In this document: positions 9,119-17,908 of the stretch, piece after piece | Numbering within the stretch: position 1 is the first letter of the stretch | How the letters are laid out: the number at the start of each line of letters is the position of its first letter | Assembly: GCA_035967975.1 (NCBI GenBank) | Contig: JAWQFQ010000028.1 | Span: 1 to 64,000, forward strand | Direction of reading: 5' to 3' | From: Scytonema sp035967975 | GTDB taxonomy: Bacteria > Cyanobacteriota > Cyanobacteriia > Cyanobacteriales > Nostocaceae | DNA: 64,000 bases | The notes under the pieces: generated by a model | What the model was told of the DNA's origin: nothing | What the model saw: the letters and a program-made list of their open reading frames with translations, nothing else | Database searches by the model: none | Translations under genes and position numbers: made by a program

Positions 9119-9699
9119 AGCTTCACCTCCATTTTCATGATTTACAGCAACAACGCTGAGCTTTTATGTTTTTAACTTAACGATGTCTTTCACTTTTAAA
9201 AAGCCTCTAAAGGTGGGATTTCAATACTGCAAAGGATAACGATGCAGGAAAAAGCTGGTAACTTCTGCGAAATTGGGTTTCAAGTGATACATGAAGTCCT
9301 AGAAACCCGGTTTCTCAAAGAAACCGGGTTTCTAATTTTTGCTTATCCGAGCAGTATTGTATTGAGTCTGATTTTAGAAAAATATAAATATATCTCAATA
9401 CATAGCTTCATAAGGGGGGTTGGGGGGATCGAGTCAAAACCTTCAAGTATTGAAATATATCTATCTTTGGTAAGATGCAGGTCAATACTGCTCGGTTAAA
9501 AATATCAGAGGTGCCTCAAACACGCCAGAAACCCGGTATCTTGGAGATACTGGGTTTCTAATTTTCGCTCTTTTTGAGTAGTATTGAAATGCAGATTTGA
9601 CTTTCTCTTTTCTATTTTCTAATTAAATTTAACTGATGAAAATATTTTATTTAAAAATTATAATTTCTCTGAAAAGACTGATTAAAAAGGACAAGCAAA
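9119..9699. other. Intergenic region with two copies of a palindrome element
   Basis: Two composite repeats lie here. One spans 9222-9359 and the other 9483-9586. Each begins CAATACTGC and ends CAGTATTG or TAGTATTG, with an inner 33-bp palindrome (9301-9333 and 9527-9559). Short frames through the repeats are not genes. AT-rich DNA precedes the small gene at 9700. Confidence 0.6.
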
Positions 9700-9873
9700 A
9701 TGAAAAATAACCGTTCCAGCAATACAATTCTTAATGTTGTTTTACTGGTTTTAGCACTTTTCTCTATATACCTTTTTGGTAATTTTATCGTTTCATTGTT
9801 TAACAATTCCCAGGAAAACAATCAAGAGGGAATTTCTGGACCTCTGTCTTCAAAAGTTTATAGTGGTAAGTAA
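9700..9873 (+). CDS. Small membrane protein (57 aa), unknown
   Basis: Not a recognised family. The frame begins MKNNRSSNTILNVVLLVLAL and has one strong transmembrane segment (about residues 10-35), then a polar tail ending SSKVYSGK. A ribosome-binding site AAAGGA lies eight bases before the ATG. The 3' end overlaps the convergent histidine kinase gene by 16 bp. One-TM proteins of this size are easily missed by annotation. Signal for expression is good; function is unknown. Confidence 0.55.
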   Translation: MKNNRSSNTILNVVLLVLALFSIYLFGNFIVSLFNNSQENNQEGISGPLSSKVYSGK

Positions 9874-11273
9874 ATGGTGAAAGTAGCTCCTTCTCCATAG
9901 GTGCTACTTGCTGTAATGCTACCTCCATGAGCTTCAACGATACGTTTTGCAATAGCTAACCCTAACCCAACCCCTCGACCTTTACGCGAGCGATCAGCAG
10001 TGTAAAATTGCTCAAAAATTCTGGGTAGATCGCTCTGTTTTATTCCAAGTCCGCGATCGCGAATCACGATAACTGCGTGTTTACCTTCTTTATACCCATT
10101 GATAGATATTTTAGAGTTAGGGGTAGAGTGTTTAATCGCGTTGTCTAATATATTGAGAAAAGCTTGCAACAACCTTTCTGAGTCGCCCTGTATTTGCAAA
10201 TCAGAGACGTTAACTTCAGCTGAAATTTGCAAATTTTGGATTCTCGATTCCACTGCTCTAACCACACGGCTGATTAACTGGTTTAAATGTACTGTTTGCT
10301 CTTCTAAAATAGTGACTCCGGCTTCTAATCGCCCGAGATCGAGCAAATCGTCAATCAACCTTGAGAGCCGTTTGGTTTCGTCTTCTACATTTTGAAAGAA
10401 GCGATCGCGCACCTTTGGATCTGACGACGCCCCGCTACGAAGGGCTTCAACTGTAACTAAAACATTACTAATGGGGGTGCGGAGTTCGTGAGATACATTC
10501 GCGAGAAACGCTCGGCGTTCTTGATCTAACGAAGCCAAGCGTTCGCTCATGCGATTGAGTTCTATTGCAAGTTGATCCAATTCGTTACTTTGGCGGCGAA
10601 TGTGGAGGCGATCGCCAAAATGTCCACTCCCCAGTCGGATAGCGAAGTTTTTCATTCTCTCAATTGGGCGGGACAAGCTACGCGCCAACCATTCGCTGAT
10701 GAAAGTACAAAGTAAAAGCGTGAAAACCAGCGTACCCAATACTGTCCAAAAGATTGTTGCAAACTGCTTTTGAAACTGTTGCAGGGTGATTGACATTCGC
10801 AACACACCTAAGACCTGATTGTTCCGTACAATTGGTTTGGCTATGTACAGTCTATCATCTTGAGTCAAAACACCTTTTGCTACACCTCCCACCTCCTGAT
10901 TTTTCAGGGCTGTACTTATCCCAGGAACTTCCAACCAATTTTTGACAAGTCTATCCAATTTAGGGTTAGATGTTGCAATGAGTTGACCTTTTGGATCGAA
11001 AACTCGTATCGTAATCGTCTTGGACTTACCATAACGCTTTACCAAGATTCGCACGCGTTGAAGGTTATTTACTTGCAATGAGTCAGCTATACTCTCACCA
11101 ACAGCATAACTCCAATTTTCTAAATCTTCCTGTCTTGCCGTATTGAAGTAATTGTGGAACGACCAGATAATGTATCCTGCCATTAAAGAAGTTGCTAAGG
11201 CTGTTAACAGCAGGTAGGTAGCTAATAGTTTACTGTGAATGGAATTCTTTTTAATCTGCGGTATCCAACCCAT
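9858..11273 (-). CDS. Membrane sensor histidine kinase (HAMP, HisKA, HATPase)
   Basis: Senses an unknown extracytoplasmic signal and phosphorylates a response regulator. There are two transmembrane segments (about residues 18-40 and 170-195) around a periplasmic sensor of about 130 residues. A HAMP linker follows (RSLSRPIERMKNFAIRLGSG), then the H-box (FLANVSHELRTPISNVL). The ATPase domain has N-box LLQAFLNILDNAIKHS, G1 DRGLGIK, F-box and G2 GRGVGLGLAIAKRIV. All key residues are present. It starts 7 bp after the stop of the regulator gene 11281-11655, so the two form an operon. Confidence 0.92.
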   Translation of the reverse strand: MGWIPQIKKNSIHSKLLATYLLLTALATSLMAGYIIWSFHNYFNTARQEDLENWSYAVGESIADSLQVNNLQRVRILVKRYGKSKTITIRVFDPKGQLIATSNPKLDRLVKNWLEVPGISTALKNQEVGGVAKGVLTQDDRLYIAKPIVRNNQVLGVLRMSITLQQFQKQFATIFWTVLGTLVFTLLLCTFISEWLARSLSRPIERMKNFAIRLGSGHFGDRLHIRRQSNELDQLAIELNRMSERLASLDQERRAFLANVSHELRTPISNVLVTVEALRSGASSDPKVRDRFFQNVEDETKRLSRLIDDLLDLGRLEAGVTILEEQTVHLNQLISRVVRAVESRIQNLQISAEVNVSDLQIQGDSERLLQAFLNILDNAIKHSTPNSKISINGYKEGKHAVIVIRDRGLGIKQSDLPRIFEQFYTADRSRKGRGVGLGLAIAKRIVEAHGGSITASSTYGEGATFTIYLPL

Positions 11274-11280
11274 TCCTTAT

Positions 11281-11655
11281 TCAGAGTTCTTTTGCTTTTC
11301 GACGATCTAATACTGCTTGAATACGTTCTAGAAGTGTACTAGTTTTGAAGGGTTTCGTTACATAATCATCAGCACCTGCTTCCAAACCCCAAATTTTGTC
11401 TATATCTTGGTCTTTGGCAGTCAGCATGACAATTGGGACATCAGAGAATGCACGAATCCGCCAGCAAACCTCCATGCCATCCACTTCTGGCAACATTAAA
11501 TCTAACAGTATCACATCTGGTACTTGCTTGTGAAACTGTTTAATCGCAGTGTGACCATCTGCGACTGCTGTTACGGTATAACCTTCTTTCCGTAAACTAT
11601 AGGACAAGCTTTCCCGTAAAGGTTCTTCATCATCTACAAGTAATACGTGAGGCAT
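11281..11655 (-). CDS. Receiver-domain response regulator without output domain
   Basis: A 124-residue CheY-like receiver. Acidic pocket residues are in LLVDDEE, the phospho-acceptor Asp is in DVILLDLMLPEVDG, Thr in VMLTAKD and Lys in YVTKPF. Sequence and the end of the domain (LLERIQAVLDRRKAKEL) match the OmpR/PhoB class, but the gene stops where the linker to the winged helix would begin. It is followed at once by its kinase. It may be a natural single-domain regulator acting through another protein, or a gene that lost its DNA-binding domain. Confidence 0.88.
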   Translation of the reverse strand: MPHVLLVDDEEPLRESLSYSLRKEGYTVTAVADGHTAIKQFHKQVPDVILLDLMLPEVDGMEVCWRIRAFSDVPIVMLTAKDQDIDKIWGLEAGADDYVTKPFKTSTLLERIQAVLDRRKAKEL

Positions 11656-11782
11656 ATTGGATCATATTAAAATGTTTTTTACTTAATTATTACATTATGT
11701 AAAATTTCACACATCCATCCCTGGGTACAATTTTGACGTGAAAATGGGGTGTGGGGGCAATACAATTCGGATAAACCAAAAT

Positions 11783-11815
11783 AGAAACCCGGTTTCTTGA
11801 AGAAACCGGGTTTCT
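11783..11815. repeat. 33-bp palindrome (AGAAACCCGG family)
   Basis: A perfect palindrome with arms AGAAACCCGGTTTCTT and its complement around a single central base. It lies upstream of the regulator-kinase operon. Other copies include 6323-6355, 9301-9333, 9527-9559, 27067-27099, 30613-30645, 58759-58791 and 62603-62635. Confidence 0.75.
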
Positions 11816-11926
11816 CCAGAGCACGAATAACCCTGAACTGAACTGTCCTAGGTGTGGGGAAAAGGGGAAAAATTTTTCCTTTTCCCTTCTTCATTAGCTC
11901 TGATGTACGCAGTTTGTGATGGCTAC

Positions 11927-12961
11927 TTATTTAGTTTGGATCTTACTTAAATCCCAACTGTAATAACCGAGTTTTTCAGGAACTCTAGAGAATCGTCCAA
12001 TCCGGTGACCTCTAGAAAGTTCATTATGTACAGCAGTTTTTATCTCTCGGAGTTGTTCTGCATCGATTTCTCCATACAGACCGAGGATTACGTCAGCTAC
12101 ACTGAAAACTCTTCCGGAATTTTTTTGCAACAGTATGCAGATAGCATCAATCAAAAACTTACCTTCATATTCAGGTAGCATTGATACTCTTCTAGCCTTA
12201 GGAAGCATGAAGGGTTTCTTCTTCTTAGGCTTAAGAGCTTTAGATTTATTCTTACTATCTGCTGATGTAACCAAATTTAAATCCAGAGTGTAGCAACCAG
12301 GTTCATCAGGAACAGCTGACCAGTAACTTTTTTCTTTACCGTGTGTTAGAGACGACTGAACCCTGCTCTTGACTACCTTAAAAACATTTGATTCCAAATC
12401 GCCATAAAGCGCTCGCACGATGAAGTCTATGTGACACACTGTCCCAACGTTTTCGTGCAAGATTTTTTCGATAGCTTCCAACCGAGACAGAGTTTGGTAG
12501 TGGGGCAGCATTGGAACGTCCGATCCCAGAGCAGAGCGATCGTAATTCTCTATCGGTTTCTGTTCTTTGGAAGATGTAACAGGTACTGCAATTGCCCTAT
12601 TTCCATTCTGAGGAGACTCTTCATCCAGCACAATGTCTTGCTTACTATTGTCTTTTCGTTCTGGCTGAATAGCTTCTTCTTGTTGAAAGGTGGAAACGCT
12701 ATGCGGTAGCTTCTCAAAAAGGGTGTTTTGCTGAGCAGATGTCGGTGCAAATGAGAGTGTCTCGACAACAGCCATTTGATTGTCAAGTTCCTCAGAACCC
12801 GACATATTCGACAATAAGGCCTCTACATGAGCGAGCTGCGATCGAGCGTGCGTACATAAACGTTCGTACTCTTCCACAACAGAGACATAGTATTCCCGTA
12901 ATTCTAACAATGGTTCAACAGCGACTTGTGGAGGCGATTCTAAATGTCCTTTGGTAATCAT
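11927..12961 (-). CDS. Protein with two winged-helix-like repeats, unknown function
   Basis: The family name is not recognised. The N-terminal third (1-150) is acidic and low in structure, with a possible helix that could coil. Then come two related domains of about 70 residues, at about 160-225 and 270-340. Each reads roughly A-I-x-x-I-L-x-x-N-x-G-x-V, then a helix with ALYGD or GLYGE, and ends with a W/RF-S-x-V-P-x-x-x-G-Y-Y/C-T/S-x-D-L motif. The pattern resembles HARE-HTH or RNA-polymerase-delta-like winged helices, suggesting nucleic-acid binding (inference). A Lys-rich linker (KSKALKPKKKKPF) joins them. It lies 11 bp downstream of the zinc-ribbon gene 12973-13218, forming an operon. Confidence 0.7.
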   Translation of the reverse strand: MITKGHLESPPQVAVEPLLELREYYVSVVEEYERLCTHARSQLAHVEALLSNMSGSEELDNQMAVVETLSFAPTSAQQNTLFEKLPHSVSTFQQEEAIQPERKDNSKQDIVLDEESPQNGNRAIAVPVTSSKEQKPIENYDRSALGSDVPMLPHYQTLSRLEAIEKILHENVGTVCHIDFIVRALYGDLESNVFKVVKSRVQSSLTHGKEKSYWSAVPDEPGCYTLDLNLVTSADSKNKSKALKPKKKKPFMLPKARRVSMLPEYEGKFLIDAICILLQKNSGRVFSVADVILGLYGEIDAEQLREIKTAVHNELSRGHRIGRFSRVPEKLGYYSWDLSKIQTK

Positions 12962-12972
12962 AGAGCTTCAAT

Positions 12973-13218
12973 TCAATCTAAATCAGTGTCACTTTTGTAA
13001 GTCATAGGTCTGGGTTTAGCCTTTTGAGACTTCATCAACGATTTTTTCGGTGCTTGAGGAGGACGGCACTTTTCACAGTACAAAGGTCGAGGACCGAATG
13101 TCTCACGCTTTGTAGGGATACCGCACTCTTTACAAACAAAGTTAAAAACCCGTGTGTGGATCAATCGTTTATGAGCTCTTACCGTGTATTCTCTAACGTC
13201 AATGAGTTTAGTTGCCAT
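12973..13218 (-). CDS. Small zinc-ribbon protein (81 aa)
   Basis: Unknown function. Two CxxC knuckles (CKECG and CEKCR) separated by about 17 residues form a probable zinc ribbon. The C-terminal half is basic (KKSLMKSQKAKPRP), as in nucleic-acid-binding proteins. It is the first gene of a two-gene operon with the duplicated winged-helix-like protein, so the two may act together on DNA or RNA (inference). Confidence 0.7.
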   Translation of the reverse strand: MATKLIDVREYTVRAHKRLIHTRVFNFVCKECGIPTKRETFGPRPLYCEKCRPPQAPKKSLMKSQKAKPRPMTYKSDTDLD

Positions 13219-14376
13219 AGTCTGAAATTGTGAATTACCGTCCTATCAATATAGCGATTCTAGAAAAGGGGTGTTGCATGAGTACATTGCTATAGCGCAA
13301 GTTTTTGCGAACAATCACTTAGCTGTAGCTTTGGAAACAGATGCCTTGTCAAAGATAACTTTAGAGTAGTCTATCAGTTATCCCCACAAGATGTGGCTCA
13401 TCCAACTTGAAGGGCAAAAGCCTTCGCCACAAAATTTAGGGTTTGCGGTTTTATGAAGAGTCCCTGACTCTAAGTAATCATTACCAACAGCTAGACGTAG
13501 CTTGACTGAGGCAATGATTCCTACTTCATAAAATTGGAAAGGCTTTCGGGACAGGTTCAGAAGAAACCCTGGGAATAGCCTCTCAAATGAGACAAAATCT
13601 CTTGCGATAGTGCCAGTGTTGTAACTTAAACACTGCATCTGGCGGCCTTTAATCGGCAGCAAAGAGAGACTTGTCTTGCTGAAGAGAATCTCCCTTGTGT
13701 AACTCTGTTGTGAAGAGTTCTTCGAGGGATTCAAATAGAGCATGGGAACCAACACTAAGAAATAACACAAAATTTTAACAACAAAAATGTTATCTCATCC
13801 ATTATTTCAATTAAAGCATTGCAACTTCATACTTGTCTCATCGAAAGTTGAGAATCTGTTTACCTTGAAAGTCTTGCATCTCAAAAAGGGGTTTAAGCGT
13901 GTGGGGGAGCGAGCGTTGTTCGCGATAGCGTCTTTGTTAGCCATAGCGTCTCCTAGGGAGAAGGAAGGTTTCCCAACCTAGGCGACTGGCGTTGTGGGGT
14001 GTGGGGTGTATGAGCAACTGTGCTTCTTTCATTTTTCATTTGCAGTGTAATTGTAGTGAAGGGCTTGAATCTTGCACCTGTCAAGTTGAACGAACCGAAG
14101 CAAAGCAAAATATCTTTGGTGATTCCACACTCCCTTGAAGTTGCTACACCCTCTCAGTCAGACCTTTTGCGAAACGTCTTTGCGCTTGAGAAAGTTAGGT
14201 TAACCCTTGCGGTAGAGTACAAACGTTCGCTTTACCTTGAGCATACGTCATTTGATAGAAATCAAATGATATAAATGTTTAAATTGTCATCTAGTTCAAG
14301 AATACAACAATCAGAGTGATGAGAAAATGAAAGTGCAACATAAATATTTGATGGCCATCTAAAGCCTTAGTGCTGA
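13219..14376. other. 1.16-kb region without a supportable gene
   Basis: Open frames of 64-130 codons exist here, but none has recognisable domains or a good ribosome-binding site. Part of the region (about 13900-13975) is the repeat containing GCGATAGCGTCT found widely in cyanobacterial spacers. It may hold decayed genes. The DUF389 remnant follows. Confidence 0.5.
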
Positions 14377-14646
14377 ATGAGGAATAGTATTTTGCTAGAT
14401 ATCGAGAATATTCGCACGCGGTTTAATAATTTGAAAAGCAAAAGAGTTACACCACAGGCACTAGAGGCTGTGCGGAGTGGATTATTAGAAGAATCAACCA
14501 CTGGTATTATCTATCTAGTGTTGATTTTGGATTCCTGTGTTATTGCGACCTTGGGTTTGCTAGTCAACAGTGCGGCTGTCATCATCGGTGCTATGATCGT
14601 AGCCCCCTTGATGTTACCCATTCGGGGAAATGAACTACATAGTTGA
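14377..14646 (+). pseudogene. Truncated DUF389 membrane protein
   Basis: The first 83 residues match the start of the DUF389 (TIGR00341-like) integral membrane family, with the landmark STTGIIYLVLILDSCVIATL followed by NSAAVIIGAMIVAPLMLPIRG. The frame then runs into six unrelated residues and a stop. Intact members have several more membrane spans and are three to five times longer. No continuation is visible in the next 230 bp in any frame, so this is a deletion remnant rather than a point mutation. Confidence 0.65.
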
Positions 14647-14881
14647 CAATCTCAAGGTTGCTTTTTACACCATTTACTCTTCCATCATTGCTATTTTTTA
14701 CCAATTTGTAGTATGATTTATCTCAGTATATCTTAGTATTAATGTATCTACAGAAATACTTATAGTGATAGAAACGAGCATATTCACAAATTCATAATTA
14801 ATCTGAATATCAATATTTTCATAAGAAAAAAGTATTTTTGCATATATTTTCAAAGAAAGTTCAAAATAAGGAGTTCTGTTT

Positions 14882-15235
14882 ATGACTGGTTTAATTCTTA
14901 CTTGGTTAGTTACGACGATTAGCTTTTTGATTATTTCCAAACTACCAATAGGAGTCGAAGTTGACAGTTTTGGTAAAGCTTTAATCTCGGCAGCAGTTTT
15001 TGGAATTTTGAATGCTATATTGCGTCCAATTTTAACATTATTTACCCTCCCCTTTATTATCATCACTTTAGGTTTATTCTTCTTCATTTTAAATGCAGCT
15101 ATCTTTGGTTTGGCAGCTTATTTAGTACCTGGATTTCGATTGAGATGGGGTTTCTGGAGTGCATTACTTGGTTCTATTGCATTGGCAATTATTAATTCTA
15201 TTCTTTGGTCCGTTTTAGCACCCGTTACTTCATAA
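14882..15235 (+). CDS. Phage-holin-4-like membrane protein (117 aa)
   Basis: A small integral membrane protein with four hydrophobic helices, of the family named for a mycobacteriophage holin (PF04020 type) but common as a chromosomal gene. Landmarks are FGILNAILRPILTLFTLPFI and LNAAIFGLAAYLVPGF. AAGGAG lies seven bases before the ATG. Role unknown; nothing nearby suggests a prophage, so lysis is unlikely. Confidence 0.82.
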   Translation: MTGLILTWLVTTISFLIISKLPIGVEVDSFGKALISAAVFGILNAILRPILTLFTLPFIIITLGLFFFILNAAIFGLAAYLVPGFRLRWGFWSALLGSIALAIINSILWSVLAPVTS

Positions 15236-15430
15236 ATTACGAAAAGTGATTCTTCAATTAAATATGTATACCCGAACCCGTTGGTAGGAGCGTTGGCTGA
15301 GCCTTAGAGCAGGATATGATCATACTCTCCACAGAACGCGAGTGCGTTTGGTGACAGGAGAAGGCTGCGCCAACCCCCTTACATCTTTTTCACCAGATAT
15401 CTACAAGAAATATGGGAAGGTGCATAGTTT

Positions 15431-16795
15431 ATGAAAATAAAAGACGATACTGAGATACTCGCTTGGCAATTACTCGAAAAATCTATCATATATTATCACG
15501 GTCGTCCCATTGGAACGGTTGCAGCTCTCGACCCTGGTTTGAATGCACTGAATTACGACCAATGCTTTGTTCGTGATTTTGTTTCATCAGCACTTGCTTT
15601 CTTAATGAAAGGTAAACCAGAGATTGTACGCAATTTTTTGATAGAAACGCTCTCTTTGCAAAGTCAGGAACCGCAAATGGACTCTTTTAAACCGGGACCA
15701 GGACTGATGCCCGCTAGTTTTAAAGTGGAATCAAAAGATGGAGAAGAGTATTTGACGGCTGATTTTGGAGAACACGCCATTGCCAAAGTTCCGCCCGTAG
15801 ATTCTTGCTTGTGGTGGATTATCTTACTGCGGGCTTACGTAAAAGCTACAGGAGACATTTCACTTTTTCATCGACAAGAATTTCAAAAAGGAATCAAGTT
15901 ACTTTTACAAATGTGCCTTGTTCATCGCTTTGCTATGTATCCAACGATGTTGGTTCCCGATGGATCTTTTATGATTGACCGCCGTATGGGTGTTTACGAA
16001 CATCCGTTGGAAATACAAGTTTTGTTTTATGCAGCATTGCGTGCAGCAAGTGAACTTCTTTTACCAAAAAATGAAGATAATGCTTCCAGCCTTTATAGTA
16101 TTAATCAACGCTTAACCAGTCTTACACAACATCTTCGGGCGTATTACTGGATTGACCTAAATCGCTTAAACGAAATTTATCGCTTTAAAGGTGATGAATT
16201 TGGTAAGGAGGTCGCAAATCGATTTAATATCTATGCTGACTCAATTCCAACTTGGTTAACTGAATGGCTTCCAGATAATGGTGGGTATTTAGCAGGTAAT
16301 CTCGGTCCAGGACGTATGGATTTTCGCTTTTTCACTGTGGGTAACTTAATGGCGATCGCAACATCTCTAGTAAGTGAGTGTGAATCGCAAAGAATTATGA
16401 ATCTGATTGAGCAACGGTGGAGTGATTTAGTGGGATCTATGCCAATGAAAATCTGTTATCCCTCTCTTAAAGGTACGGAGTGGGAAATTACCACAGGATG
16501 CGATCCAAAAAATACTCCTTGGTCATATCATAACGGGGGTCATTGGCCCGTTTTACTCTGGCTACTCGTAGCAGCTGCTCAAAAAACCAATCATACAGAG
16601 CTTGCTCAAAAAGCCATTGAAATTGCTGAAACTCGCTTAGTTGAAAATGAATGGCCAGAGTACTACGATGGGAAAAATGGTAGATTAATCGGTAGAGAGT
16701 CCAGAAAATACCAAACTTGGACTGTTGCAGGGTTTTTAGTCGCAAAAGAACTCGTTGCAAATCCTGATTATTTAGAATTGCTGAGCTTTGATTAA
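15431..16795 (+). CDS. GH100 alkaline/neutral invertase
   Basis: A cytosolic sucrose hydrolase producing glucose and fructose, as in InvA/InvB of heterocystous cyanobacteria and plant neutral invertases. The (alpha/alpha)6-barrel family is recognised from LNYDQCFVRDFVSSALAFL, PGPGLMPASFKV, DFGEHAIAKVPPVDSCLWWI, YPTMLVPDGSFMIDRRMGVYEHPLEIQVLFY and CDPKNTPWSYHNGGHWPVLLW. At 454 residues it is full length. In heterocystous strains such enzymes supply carbon from sucrose imported from vegetative cells; whether this is the heterocyst enzyme cannot be told. It stands alone. A GCGATCGC site lies inside. Confidence 0.93.
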   Translation: MKIKDDTEILAWQLLEKSIIYYHGRPIGTVAALDPGLNALNYDQCFVRDFVSSALAFLMKGKPEIVRNFLIETLSLQSQEPQMDSFKPGPGLMPASFKVESKDGEEYLTADFGEHAIAKVPPVDSCLWWIILLRAYVKATGDISLFHRQEFQKGIKLLLQMCLVHRFAMYPTMLVPDGSFMIDRRMGVYEHPLEIQVLFYAALRAASELLLPKNEDNASSLYSINQRLTSLTQHLRAYYWIDLNRLNEIYRFKGDEFGKEVANRFNIYADSIPTWLTEWLPDNGGYLAGNLGPGRMDFRFFTVGNLMAIATSLVSECESQRIMNLIEQRWSDLVGSMPMKICYPSLKGTEWEITTGCDPKNTPWSYHNGGHWPVLLWLLVAAAQKTNHTELAQKAIEIAETRLVENEWPEYYDGKNGRLIGRESRKYQTWTVAGFLVAKELVANPDYLELLSFD

Positions 16796-16841
16796 TAGCG
16801 ATCGGCGATGAGCATTACAAGCCGGGAACTGTGATACGAAT

Positions 16842-17687
16842 TTATGAAATCATGTAATAATAAGCCACAGAATTGAATTGGTTTGGCTTAGAATTGTCTA
16901 ATCTTACTATAGGTGGATGTCTGAGTCTCGCAATATCTTGGGGCGAAAATCGACCTTGTAAACCATAGCTGACTAAGCCCATATATTCATAAAACAGAAG
17001 CATGGCTGTTTTGCTGGAAGATAGCCCTTTTGGTATGGGACTTGTGTGGGGAGTCACTTCAAACCCCACACTCTGAAAAGTCAGTAGCGATCGCAACATA
17101 TGAGGAGGGTCGGTGACAAGGAGAATTTTCTTGACGCCTTTTGGTTGTAGTTCGGATGCGGTAAACAGTGCATTTTCCTTTGTTGTTTGAGAGCAGTGTT
17201 CTTCATCTAATGCTTCTGAGGGAATTCCTCTAGCTTTGAGTGCATGAACGATTTCAGAACCATCCCCCGCACCACTAGCAAAAATCAAGGGTGCGCGATG
17301 AGCTTTCCACAGTTTAGAAGCTACTTCAACCCGCGACTTTCTAAAAGGTTCCCCCCGACCCAGTACAACAATAGCGTCTGCGGTTGTACCGGGATCAGGG
17401 GGAATAAACACAACTAATCCTTTGCTGGCTACAGCGATGGTAAGTGGAAAGGAAGCACTAAAGTAAAGGACTAGTAAAACGGTTCCCAACCCACTCCAAA
17501 ACCGCTTCCAACGTAACCGTGGAATTATCCAAGGTAAGAAAATTAACACTAGTAATGGAATGACAACAACGGTTGGTGTCATGAGCAACTCAGAAAGCCT
17601 TGACTTCCAAACAAGCCATTCGCTAATAGGGCGATCGCACATAGCTAAATCGAGCATTGCAGTTAACCCTCTAGACAATGAGTACAC
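16842..17687 (-). CDS. YdcF/SanA-like (DUF218) membrane protein
   Basis: Two N-terminal transmembrane segments (about residues 35-53 and 62-84) are followed by a DUF218 domain with AIVVLGRGEP, FASGAGDGSEIVHALKARGI, T-x-E-N-A and ILLVTDPPHMLRSLLTF. Family members (YdcF, ElyC, SanA) are linked to envelope integrity; the reaction is uncertain. The frame starts at a GTG (17687); an ATG ten codons later (17657) is the alternative. 281 residues is normal. It converges on the invertase gene, with 46 bp between stops. Confidence 0.82.
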   Translation of the reverse strand: MYSLSRGLTAMLDLAMCDRPISEWLVWKSRLSELLMTPTVVVIPLLVLIFLPWIIPRLRWKRFWSGLGTVLLVLYFSASFPLTIAVASKGLVVFIPPDPGTTADAIVVLGRGEPFRKSRVEVASKLWKAHRAPLIFASGAGDGSEIVHALKARGIPSEALDEEHCSQTTKENALFTASELQPKGVKKILLVTDPPHMLRSLLTFQSVGFEVTPHTSPIPKGLSSSKTAMLLFYEYMGLVSYGLQGRFSPQDIARLRHPPIVRLDNSKPNQFNSVAYYYMIS

Positions 17688-17734
17688 TTCTTGTTATGTT
17701 AGCGAAAACTTAATTTAACTTAATGTAAAAATAT

Positions 17735-17900
17735 TTAGCTATCAGCGCTCAGCACTTCAGCACTTCAGCCATCAGCCGTCAGCTATCAGTTATCAGCCGT
17801 CAGCTTTCAGCCGTCAGCTTTCAGTCATCAGTCGTCAGTGTTGATTTCTTCGCTAGCTGAAGTGCTGAAGTGCTGAAGTGCTGAAGTGCTGAAGTGCTGA
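17735..17900. repeat. Short tandem repeats (CAGCCGT and AAGTGCTG units)
   Basis: Two adjoining runs: variants of TCAGCCGTCAGCTTTCAGC, then repeated GAAGTGCTGAAGTGCT. They fill the 220-bp spacer between the DUF218 gene and the flavodiiron gene. Such repeats are typical of Nostocales genomes. The runs can base-pair with each other. Confidence 0.75.
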
Positions 17901-17908
17901 TAGCTTGA

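Noticed and set aside
13378..13770. 130-codon minus-strand open frame
   Set aside because: No recognisable domain, no ribosome-binding site and a composition like translated spacer. It lies in a region of decayed DNA.
14882..15235. Prophage lysis holin
   Set aside because: The family name is historical. No phage structural, endolysin or integrase genes lie nearby, and such genes are common in bacterial chromosomes.
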